DNA from: Lenisia limosa
Taxonomy: Eukaryota; Breviatea
DNA: 24,645 nucleotides
Assembly (NCBI GenBank): GCA_001655205.1
Contig: LPNZ01010837.1
Location: 1-24,645 of the forward strand
Direction of reading: 5' to 3'
The notes below the pieces were generated by a model. It was given only the letters and a program-made list of their open reading frames with translations. It was not told where the DNA came from and did not search any database. Below are positions 1-8,964 of this stretch, in pieces. The position numbers were made by a program, and so were the translations under genes. How positions within the stretch are numbered: the first letter of the stretch is position 1; every line of letters starts with the position of its first letter.

Positions 1-422
1 GGGGGGGGTAGAATGAGAGTTGAGAGTAGGATGCAGATATCGACATGTGAACGAGTAAATCTCAATACTTTCTTTCTCAGCTTCCATCTCCCCACCCCCT
101 TCTATATTAGGGATTCTCTCGGTAGTTCTCACGGTATAAATATGTCCTACAAGGCGAACATACAATCTGAATATCTATCTCAACTTTTCTTCTATTGAGA
201 TCGTCATGACTGACAGAAGTAATGGAACAATGGGCAGAATCGGCTGAATTTAGCTTTGGATATCTCTAATGATTATCTAAAAGCAGAGGAAGTTGAAGAG
301 GGAGATACATCACCCCTCTCCCTTGCTCGGGCCACCCTGACAATAAGGATTATCATTTTGACTGTTTTTTTATTTATAAAAGGCTGGCTAATTGTCTCGC
401 ACTTCTCTTACTAATTTTTCAG
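1..422. other. REV1 upstream region, no gene seen
   Basis: The stretch starts with a run of eight G, probably a contig edge like the other G/C runs in the window. It is AT-rich and I recognise no gene. A pyrimidine-rich tract ending in CAG just before position 423 could be a 3' splice site. The frame of the REV1 start is open from 424, so an upstream REV1 exon may exist, but I could not identify one. Confidence 0.5.
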
Positions 423-477
423 AGAGTTTACTTCGGATCCCCACTCGACCCCCAAGACTCATTTCTGTTCAGAAAGC

Positions 478-3400
478 ATGAAGCACGTCATCGGAGAGGT
501 CAAGAAGGACGGCGGCGAGACTCGAGGCGGATACTTCCAGCGCAGAACTGAGAAACTACAGGACCAGTTCAAGGAGAGGTTCGGCCAACCGTGGGGAGGG
601 GGGGTAATGGGGAGATAGGGAGGGGGTTAAAATAGGGCCATCCTAGTTTTCTACCTCAGACCCTGACTTAATATTGAGTGGGTGTTAATTCCTGAAACGA
701 GAGGAGGTTTATTGAGTTATTTGTTGATTTCGACACCATCACATCAAGGATTGCCAATATTGTATCAAATACTGAAATTAAACACTAATGTTTTACCTGT
801 TTTAGGGATATCGTACATTATTGCTGGATCAATCTTAAGAGACATTGAAGCAATAAGGAAGCTGTATTGACCTATTCAGCGAGACTGAAAGCTCAACCGT
901 CTTCAAAGGCGCCCGTATATACGTCAACGGCTTCACTGAGCCGCCCCAAAGTGTTTTGTTTGCTCTTATAGGAGCAAATGGTGGCACAGTGGAGTACTAT
1001 CTCACATCTCGAGGTAAGGAAATTGGTATAGGGGTTGTCTTGACTTGTCACTACATTTACCCGTGATGAACCTGCTTCTGATAAGAGGATAGAATTGGCA
1101 ATGGCGTCAATTAGACACCCCATTCATTGTCTAGTTACACACCTTGTTGCAACCAACTTGCCCGCACAGAAAATTGACCAGATCAAGTAGGCACCTCTTT
1201 TGTCAGCAAATATTTAATAGATAGTATTACTTTGAGTTTTTTTGATGAATAATTGAGTAAATGCATAGCAATGTAATGTTGATAGCGTTACTGGAGACAT
1301 ATTTAAAAAGTAATGTTAGTATATTCTATTCTAACTCACACCGCCGTTGACCCCCCCCCCCCCNNNNNNNNNNNNNNNNNNNNNNNNNNNNNNNNNNNNN
1401 NNNNNNNNNNNNNNNNNNNNNNNNNNNNNNNNNNNNNNNNNNTGTTGCCAGTCAAGGATTATTTGGTCTTCAATAAAAACATGTTTGCTCCGATATTAAT
1501 ATATTAATATGTGATATGAATCAAACCAGTTAAATATTTATTGAATTTTTTCAATTGTTTATGCCAATTCCTCTTCTATAGTTTACAAATAAATTGACAG
1601 GTTCTGCTCACAATCTGTATCACCATGAATTGCTCATATCATCTTTTAAATCTCAACGACTGTTTGAGTGTATTTGCTCCCTCATAGTTCAGAGGTCTCA
1701 TGCCTGCCACGTCATTGGTTTGATGGGCTGGATATGGGATCAAAACGGAAGCTGTAACAATTGCGAAATTCTCATATTAGTAAAATTCATTTGACCATCA
1801 TATCGTATGTGCTGTTGTGTATATTTTGTGAAACTCCTTTTTCATTTCCTATAGGATCTGATAATATTATATATCGATATAAGGTACGTCACCTCCGTGA
1901 ACATCGGACTTTATTTTTTTCGTTTATTTCATCATAATTGTGACATATGTATATCCCAAAAATTGCCCAGTTTTATTTAAAAATGGCTGTTAAATCAGAG
2001 AAGAAAATTTCTTGGGATAATAAAACACACAAAAACAATCACTGAACTGAAATGAACTGAACTTATTCCATTTATGTCGACTCGATCTAGATTTCTCTTT
2101 TAGGTTCAACAAAACTCGGTTCTCTTTTGTTTTGTGATCCATAAAGGCGATGTCAAGATAATTTGAAACAGTTTTTAGAATACTGGAAAGGTCATTATTC
2201 GATACTGTTTTGAGCGGAACAATTTTTTTGATAGGTTTGAAACTCTTGGTGACACCTCGAAGAAAATCTTTGTATTAAGTTGAACACAAACCCCAGATCA
2301 CTGGAGTTTCTGGGTCTAGAAGGTTCAGATGAGTCTGTTTCGTTGAAATTTTGTACCGATTTACAGCCAATCGAAATAAAAAAAACACTATTTTCAGAAT
2401 TCTCTGCGACGAATCCCAGTATTAGGCATGACGTTGTACAGCAACTAACTGTAGACTTTTGACGAACTCCAAAAAGAAAAAAAGACTCTTGACGATTCCA
2501 GTATTAAGCAAATCAAAAATAGAGATGAAATGCTACGAAGAGTTGAAGTACATGAATTTTTGGAACAAACATTTTCTTGAAAATTCTGTATTTTCCCAGC
2601 AAAAAACTTTTTCCAGAAAATTCACTGTATTTTTCCAGGAAAACCACTGGAAAAGTGAAAAAATCCCGATTCAAGGCTTTTCCAATCGAATTACCCCTCG
2701 TGGTTGTCTTCCTTTTGTTACTCGGAGTTTTCTGTTGAAGAAAACTCCATGTAAAAAATCAGAAAACTACTCCCAGGAATAAAAAGGGTTTTCTGGTAGG
2801 AAAACCACTGTAAAAGTGGAAAAATCCCTACTCCAGTGTTTTCCATTCGAATTCCTCCTCCTTTTTTTCTTCATGGTTGTCTTCCTTTGTTACTCGGAGT
2901 TTTCTGAGGAAAACACTCATTACTTAAGAAATGAAGCATTTTTTTTGACGTCTGCCTCCATTTTTTCAACTGAGGCCGTAAACTTGTGTTTTCCGGCCAG
3001 AAATCTCCAGTAAAAAAAAGCAGAAAACCACTCCCAGGAAAAAAAACTCGGGTTTTACTTTTTAGTACTTCATTTGGAAATTACCTTGGTATGTATCTGA
3101 CAATAAAATTTTTGTTGTATCATACTTATTTTGACAAAATCTTTAGCAATTTAAAAAAAAAAACAAAGGGACGATGTTCACGGCCAGGTTATGTTCACGG
3201 TCAGGTTAGTGTTCACGGTCAGGTGACTTGTACACTCTATCGTCTTCTTATTGAGTATTTGGACAATTACCATTTAGATGAACAAACAGCTGTCGACTCT
3301 TGATGCTCGACACCCCAACTTTCTCGAGAACTACTTTGCCAACTCACGACTCCACCAGATCTCCACAATCCGAGGTGCCTTGCAGGTATGGCTGGGGTCG

Positions 3401-6400
3401 ACATTGTGCAATAACAGAAGATAGAAATAAAAAGGTTGTATGGCACAATGGCAGAAAATACCAACTGTTCCCATTTTTGTCCCATGTGGCAATAGTAAAG
3501 TAACATTGGCGTTCTACTTTATTGGCTCTAGAAGTATGTTGTGCGGGAAATCAAAAAGAACCCTGGCAATGAAGCACTTTATGGTGGGGGGACTATTTTA
3601 TATTTCCTATGAACAACCAGGCTGATCGTATTTGATCATCAGTTCGGGTGTGTTTACGACTAGTATTTGCATTGGCAACAATGGCTTACACTTACTCTCC
3701 AGCCGGCAGGGACAGGTTTATTGCTCATATTGACATGGACTGTTTCTTTGTCTCTGTGGGTCTGAGAAACAAGCCGCATCTGAGGGACAAACCTATCGGC
3801 GTGGGTTTATGGTGGATTCTTACCCTCTTTCACTGACTCTATTACCACTATACGCAATACTCATCTTCAAATGGCGGACGACTTCTTGATTTATAATCTC
3901 CACCAGAAACATAAGTTTTCAGGAGTACCCGAAGTACTTGATAGCTTACTATCTAGGTGTCACATTATAAAGGCGGGGACAACTCTCACGCAGACATCGC
4001 GTCTGTCAATTACGCTGCCCGGGAGTATGGTTCGTGGTGTATATATGGGTATTGAGAGGGTTGGTGGAGTTTGGATGCACCTCATGTTTGTTAGTTTTGC
4101 ATCGTGATTAGTGCTTATGGCCAATATTTATCATCGAAATTTCCTTCATTGGGCTTTGTTTTTGTTTTTATCAACCTTCGGGTGTTGTCAGCCAACAGAG
4201 CTGATTTTGGGCTTTTTTTGTTTCATAAATTGTCCCATTTTACCCCCCCCCCCCNNNNNNNNNNNNNNNNNNNNNNNNNNNNNNNNNNNNNNNNNNNNNN
4301 NNNNNNNNNNNNNNNNNNNNNNNNNNNNNNNNNNNNNNNNNNTATGCCCAAACCTTCAGCTTATCCCCTACGACTTTCCAGGGTACTACGAGGTCTCTTC
4401 AAAAATTGTCAATATCTTCCTGGGGTGGACTTCCAAACTTCAGGTTAGAGTAAGGGTGAATGTAATTGAACAAGTTAATATATATACATACCATGACATA
4501 CTACTATTATATAAGTCTTGACCAATTTGTCATATGATTTCCCAACGAAAATAGGTCAAGACTTATACCGGTCAATCATCATCAGATTGTTACTATTTAT
4601 GCCTCTCCTAAAGTACTAAACTGTTGTATCATATAATATAGTATATGATATTTTATTCTGTGACATTTCCTAGATTCTGAGTTGTGATGAAGCCTTTTTA
4701 GACCTGTCACATTGTGTGCAATCCAAAGAGCAAGCCCTTGATGTATGTATATATGACAACATCTCTTTTGTTTAGTGAGTCGTCCAACACTCTTAACAGC
4801 TTTCACTATCGTACCTCACACCCCTTCCAATGCTTAGCCCGATTTATTTGTATTATTTCCGTTTTTCACCCTCCTCCCCCTTAGGTTGGCAATTCCATTC
4901 GAAAGCAAATTGAGGAAGAGACCGGGTGTTTTGCCTCAGCAGGAATCGGACCGTCACCCCTGATAGTGGGGATTGAATGCACCCGTGATAATGGTGTACT
5001 ATGCTCTATATATCTACCAATACTACTCCATACTTTAAAGTAAAACAATTATACAATTACTTCAAAATTTTCTCTGTCTGATTGAATAGGCCAGATTGGC
5101 AACTCGAAAAGCCAAGCCCAACGGAATTCATGTGGTACTAGAAGAAGTGGGCATAGATAGCATCGACGAGCTGAAGCTTCAGCATGCATCCTATTTTTGT
5201 ATAAGAGTTTTTGACCTTTCCAGGAGATCCTTGCTTTTATCGAGGACCAAGAGTTGTCCAATATCACTGGTGTTGGGAGAGCTACGGCAGCCAAATTGAG
5301 GGTATGTCTCCATTTATTAATTTATTAAGCCCCTTTTTGTATATGAAATATTTTCCATTTAACTCTCGGCGATTATTGAGATGCTTTGGTGGAGTCACAA
5401 CACCCTCTCCCCCACAATATTACAACAATTTAAGTTTTTTTTTTCTTGATGTGCTTCATAAATATAGGATGCTGACATTGTCACCTGTGCTGACCTCCAT
5501 TCGCCCTCAGGCCAGGATAAGTGCAAACGGATTCTGGGGCCTCAACAGTCCGTCACCATCATAAACCAAGCGAAGGTGATAATGAATGCCTGCTGATCAA
5601 TCTTCACGTATACACATATTGTAGATATTGTCGAAAGGAATAAATCTTCCTCATTTATTGTAGGGTATTGACCCGACGGAAGTCTCGGCTGAGTACGTGA
5701 GAAAGTCTCTCGGAGTCGATGTGAACTATGGAATAAGGTGGGACGATGTCACAAGGTGGACAATTTGGTCCAAACATACCTTGAAACTGTCGATTCAATA
5801 TCAAAATCACCCCTCTTTTTGTGAACAGTAGCATCATGTAGCCCTGTAGTAATACTTGAGGGGAATAACACAGCAGGATGAAGCTTCAGTCAGAAGTTGA
5901 CAACTTTATCGAGAGACTGTGCATTGAGGTCATCAATAGGTATGCGTGAATCACACATATTTACTCAGAAGAGGTCTGAATGAGTATTCAACAATATTCA
6001 AAACTAATTTTCCCTTTTACTATTTCGCACCTTCTTCAATGAAATAGGAAATCTAAAGTTGCCCTATATCATTGACATAATCCACATATTACTCAACTCA
6101 TCATGTTAGAATGGCTGATGAGCATGTTGTTGCCCGGCATATTACGGTCAAGGCCATGCGGTCTAAAGGTGGGCTGACTTTGCAATGGAACAAAGTGATC
6201 ATATTTTGCTTTAACATCTGAATTGTTTTGTTTTAAAATATCCTGTTTGAGCTTTTCTTTCTCTCAAAATTCTGGAGTTTCACCTCCCCCCAGGTATCCA
6301 AGAATCGAAGCACTTTGGTCACGGTCATGTGGACGTGTTGACGAGGGCAAGGGTCTTGACTGCCCCTTTCTCTGAGTACAGCGTCCTACATAAATGTGGG

Positions 6401-7183
6401 TGCAGGTGTTGGGGAACAGTTGTACAGATCTGCATCTGTTTTCCTTGTGATGATATGACAGTATAAAACTACAAAATGGATTGGTTAACACTCCAGGTGT
6501 CACACAGCTGTACAGCAGTCTGGGTATGTCACCTAATCTGTTGCGAGGCTTCAGCATCCACCTGGGGCAGTTAACTACTAGTAACTCCTTTTCTGCCCCT
6601 TCCACCTCAAATTCGCTGTGTAAGTAGGGTGGTTCCGTGCGGTCGATAGGACCAAACCTCTTGTACATGCACCAAGATTCTTGTACCCGTGAAGACGCTG
6701 ATATTACAGCTGCCGATGCCAACCAAACCTCGGTCATGGCGTTCTTCAAAGCGGGGGAGGGCAAGGTACTCGGGTCGACTAGCCTGGCTGCACAGAAGAG
6801 AAAACCCAACATTGCCACCAAAGTAGCTCTTGGACCGATGCTACCCAAGGTCCAGCCCAAGCCTGAGAGGAATATTCGAGTATCAGCGGCACCTTTTGTA
6901 AGTGTTAATGAGCTGGTAGAGGCTGTTGAGGCGTCACAATCCAAAGCTGTTTTCAGACGGTTGAAGGTGGGTTCGAACTTAACAGTCGTTTCACCCTTTT
7001 AGGCAACCAGAAACTGCTATCATTTACTCCATCCAACTTACAGTAAACTCAGAAAGTGGGTTACAATGTCGTTTTCTTGACGATTTTAGTTCAAACAGGC
7101 CAGACCAAGAGCTGTTTGCCGCCAAATTGAGACTTTGGGCCCTCAGAAATCTGAGTATCCAACTCGAACCCCCATGTTCCTGA
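478..7183 (+). CDS. REV1: REV1 translesion DNA polymerase (deoxycytidyl transferase), multi-exon
   Basis: REV1 is a nuclear Y-family polymerase that inserts dCMP opposite abasic sites and damaged guanines and scaffolds other bypass polymerases. The segment before the BRCT domain reads RGGYFQRRTEKLQDQF, matching the GGYM..K..KL..QF segment that precedes BRCT in known REV1 proteins. The BRCT domain (KGARIYVNGFTEPP, then THLVATNLP) follows. After a linker come the first palm motif HIDMDCFFVSV with its metal-binding aspartates, the CPNLQLIPYDF segment, the second catalytic motif SCDEAFLD, the ATRKAKPNG fingers/palm segment, a helix-hairpin-helix ITGVGRATAAKL, and the little-finger domain ending near GFSIHLGQL. 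The catalytic residues are present, so the enzyme looks intact apart from sequence lost in two N gaps. The start at 478 is the first ATG in frame, though an upstream exon is possible. The gene converges on the DRC8-like gene. Confidence 0.92.
880..1475 (+). other. REV1: REV1 BRCT domain
   Basis: Two clear exons and a third cut by the first N gap encode the BRCT fold. The order is FKGARIYVNGF, then GANGGTVEYYLTSR, THLVATNLPAQKIDQIK, and after the gap LLPVKDYLVF. This follows the family pattern of a glycine-containing turn followed by THxIATNLP. The conserved tryptophan strand (PEWI-like) is not visible and should lie within the gap at 1364-1442. In other REV1 proteins this domain mediates binding to PCNA and to DNA ends. 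Confidence 0.85.
2570..3060. repeat. Diverged tandem repeat, period about 161 bp
   Basis: GGAAAACCACTGGAAAAGTG at 2638 recurs as GGAAAACCACTGTAAAAGTG at 2799. It is followed in both copies by AAAAATCCC, TTTTCCA and the shared block GTTACTCGGAGTTTTCTG. A segment at about 2754-2790 (CAGAAAACTACTCCCAGGAA) recurs at about 3021-3048, so a third partial unit follows. The repeat is rich in TTTTCC / GGAAAA, complementary half motifs that could pair. It is intronic and I see no coding function. Confidence 0.75.
3175..3226. repeat. Three tandem copies of a 17-18 bp motif
   Basis: TGTTCACGGYCAGGTTA is present three times head to tail (3175-3191, 3192-3209, 3210-3226) with one or two changes. It lies about 50 bp upstream of the acceptor of the REV1 exon at 3278. 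Confidence 0.85.
4105..4254 (+). repeat. Dispersed intronic repeat, copy 1 (in REV1)
   Basis: This segment carries the family core TGTTGTCAGCCAACAGAG followed by TTGTTTCATAAATT and a C tract. It also has a leader block, CAATATTTATCATCGAAATT, about 35 bp before TTTGTTTTTGTTTTTATCAACC. Relatives occur at 13217-13477, 20655-20810 and 24276-24304. The copy lies in a REV1 intron and ends in 12 C that run directly into an N gap. Confidence 0.85.
4510..4567. repeat. Perfect 14-bp inverted repeat
   Basis: TATAAGTCTTGACC (4510-4523) is matched by its reverse complement GGTCAAGACTTATA (4554-4567) across a 30-bp spacer. It lies in the REV1 intron between exons ending 4443 and starting 4674. It could be a small foldback element or an intronic hairpin. 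No target-site duplication is obvious. Confidence 0.8.
6710..7183 (+). other. REV1: REV1 C-terminal tail with PIP-box-like motif
   Basis: The large exon at 6710-6966 encodes a low-similarity, acidic-then-basic tail containing QTSVMAFF at 6724-6747. This fits the PCNA-interacting consensus Q-x-x-(hydrophobic)-x-x-aromatic-aromatic. A helical segment, VNELVEAVEASQSK, follows. The last exon can be read in two frames. The frame giving DQELFAAKLRLWALRNLSIQL and a TGA at 7181-7183 looks like an amphipathic helix and may be a remnant of the REV1 C-terminal polymerase-binding domain. The alternative frame runs on towards the next gap. Confidence 0.6.
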
Positions 7184-7489
7184 CATTAAATAACATAAAA
7201 GAAAACACACATTTCCGGATCAATTGTCGTCTTCCACCAGTGCGGCAGCCTGGGGGGGGGGGGNNNNNNNNNNNNNNNNNNNNNNNNNNNNNNNNNNNNN
7301 NNNNNNNNNNNNNNNNNNNNNNNNNNNNNNNNNNNNNNNNNNNNNNNNNNTGTTTCCCATTTTTGTTTCATGTAATGCTGTTTTGATAATGATGTAGGAT
7401 GTGAGTTATCAACTGGACTTTAATACCCTTTTATATAACCGGAATACTTGACCATTGATATCTTCAACTTACTACATAATTCTGAATGA
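7184..7489. other. Convergent intergenic region with assembly gap
   Basis: This lies between the 3' ends of REV1 and the DRC8-like gene. It contains a 12-G run at 7252-7263 directly followed by N (7264-7350). I see no gene in the visible sequence. If REV1's last exon is read in its other frame, its stop would lie in or beyond this gap. Confidence 0.5.
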
Positions 7490-8667
7490 TTATGAATGAA
7501 AGAGCGACTTATTATTAAAGGGATCTTCTGAAAACACGATTTTCTAGGGGGTGGGGGGTCCGTCATGATAAAAAGCCCTACCTGGGAGAGATAATCTTCA
7601 TAGTACACAACACTGTGCTCAGCATCCACACTGGGAGGAGTGAATTAAGAGAGGTAACAATTCGGTATTTATACAGCATTGTGCCAAAAAACAAACCACC
7701 TACCTGGCAGCAAGCATCTCCTCAACCTCTTCTCCCGTCAGCGCCTCACCCTGGCTCGTGAGAAGGTCACTCAACACCCCGGCGTCAATGTAACCCTTGC
7801 CCTCGGGGTCAAGAACCTGGGGGTAAACGAAGAAAAATATGACGAAGAATATGGAAGGAACGTACAAATTACAGAACTAAAAATCAGAAGTGATGGCAAG
7901 TCAACATATGATGTTATATTTCTTCATGGTCACATTGTTTATCTCAAATGCGAAGCCGACAGACTTGTATCTAATTTGCTTTCCTGTCATAATTTTAGAA
8001 CAACTCTTGAGGGAGTTAGTCTGTTGCCCACTTTGAAGGCTTTCTGTAGTCTCTCTATTGAAGAGGCAGGATAGAGGTCCTTAGTCAGTAGTGGTAACAC
8101 GACCTGTTCTACTCTTTCATAGTGCACCCTTGCCTCGCCCTCAATTTCAATCTTCAAAGATGAGATATGATCATTTAGTAAGCCTAAATGATGTACACAT
8201 GAAATATTTTTCCAATGTGATTCAGTACCAAGACAAATATGAAATTTTGCTAATGACCATGTACCCCCCCCCCAAGACCTGTTTTATGATATTCTGCAAT
8301 TCTGCCTGCGGCGGAGAAATGCCCAAACTTCTGATGACTGTTGACAGTTCCCTGGAGTGTGAGTGAAGCATCAAGAAAAACCGTAAATAACATTAATAAG
8401 AAGACTCTATACCAATAAAACCAATAAAAAGTACCCTAATAAAACCAATAACAAGCCAGTGTGTCCCTAGTAAAACCAATAGCAAGCCAGTATATCCCGC
8501 AGCAACTTTGTTAAAACACAAAAGGCCCATGACAAATGTCCTTAGAGGAAGGGGGGAGTATAAACCTCTCACTTCACTTCGATTGCATTGGTGCTGTCAT
8601 GATCAAATACCGTGAATATCTGATGGATTTTGTCACGAAGGGCTTGGGCATCCTCGGGGGAAGTCAT
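7490..8667 (-). CDS. DRC8: EF-hand protein, EFCAB2/DRC8-like (nexin-dynein regulatory complex)
   Basis: DRC8 (EFCAB2) is a calmodulin-like subunit of the nexin-dynein regulatory complex, which links doublet microtubules in motile flagella. Reading the minus strand, the protein starts MTSPEDAQALRDKIHQIF. It has a first EF loop, DHDSTNAIEVKE, followed by LSTVIRSLGISPPQAEL, matching the family's VFDHESNNTVDVREIGTxIRSLG pattern. A middle helical exon with VLPLLTKDLYPASS follows. Next is a third-hand region, VLDPEGKGYIDAGVLSDL, with GEALTGEEVEEML, and a last hand, DAEHSVVYYEDYL. The predicted length of about 167 residues is close to the family's. Exons (descending): 8667-8573, 8351-8279, 8151-8032, 7816-7704, 7630-7582, 7543-7490. 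Phases agree throughout; the last exon is the least certain. Confidence 0.87.
8409..8500. repeat. Short degenerate tandem repeat in DRC8 intron
   Basis: TAAAACCAATA begins at 8416, 8440 and 8471. The latter two copies share CAAGCCAGT and TCCC after it (period 31 bp). It lies within the first intron of the DRC8-like gene. Confidence 0.7.
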
Positions 8668-8964
8668 AATGACGCGGACCTCAGAAAAGGTGTCTGACTT
8701 GTGTTTTTGATTGTTGGGTGAAACAAATTATGTTGAAATGCTTTTTGTTATATTTATGCCACACAAGCGATTTAGATGGTTGGATAGAAAGGCTTGAAAG
8801 GGGCAGGAAAAAGTGGAAAAAGGGAAAAAGTGTAGGGAGGCGTATATAAAAACAAATATTGTACCAGTATTTTCCTTTTCACGAAAAAAAAATCGAAAGC
8901 GCTTCTCTAAAATCGTATCTGACTGTGACATATATACGACGTAAAAGATCCAGAAAACAGCAGG
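8668..8964. promoter_or_regulatory. Divergent intergenic region, probable shared promoter (DRC8-like / prosaposin)
   Basis: Fewer than 300 bp separate the two divergent start codons, so both promoters probably lie here. A TATATAAA sequence sits at 8843-8850, about 115 bp before the prosaposin ATG, within A-rich sequence. I cannot tell whether it acts as a TATA box, and no other motif is convincing. Confidence 0.4.

Larger units (their letters stand above)
1187..3277 (+). other. Unusually long REV1 intronic region
   Basis: Apart from the BRCT end at the gap, I see no exon across almost 2 kb, whereas most introns here are 40-300 bp. The region is AT-rich with many A and T homopolymers. It holds the diverged tandem repeat of about 161 bp and a triplicated short repeat, annotated separately. 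Apparent open frames (for example 2459-2782) are lysine/phenylalanine-rich translations of those repeats. It may be an insertion that enlarged the intron between the BRCT and catalytic halves of REV1, or part of the region may hide a poorly conserved linker exon. Confidence 0.6.
423..7183 (+). other. REV1: REV1 exon model
   Basis: Exons supported by splice sites, phase and family similarity: 478-590, 880-1013, 1135-1186, one partly in a gap (visible from 1443, reading LLPVKDYLVF, the end of BRCT), 3278-3374 (or to 3385), 3703-3804, 3994 to about 4025, one partly in a gap ending 4443, 4674-4742, 4885-4965, 5090-5146, 5224-5301, 5468-5575, 5664-5755, 5877-5939, 6110-6168, 6294-6395, 6497-6580, 6710-6966, 7090-7183. 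Phases agree at every junction from 4443 to 6966. Weakest points are the donor of the first exon (GTGGGG at 591 or GTTCGG at 579), the donor after 3994, and the frame of the last exon. Confidence 0.75.

Noticed and set aside
2459-2782. Open frame of 107 codons in the long REV1 intron
   Set aside because: The product is lysine/phenylalanine/serine-rich and is a translation of the AT-rich tandem repeat, with no family resemblance.
6264-6944. 226-codon minus-strand open frame opposite REV1 exons
   Set aside because: It is antisense to REV1 exons that match the family in the plus direction; its translation shows no recognisable domain.
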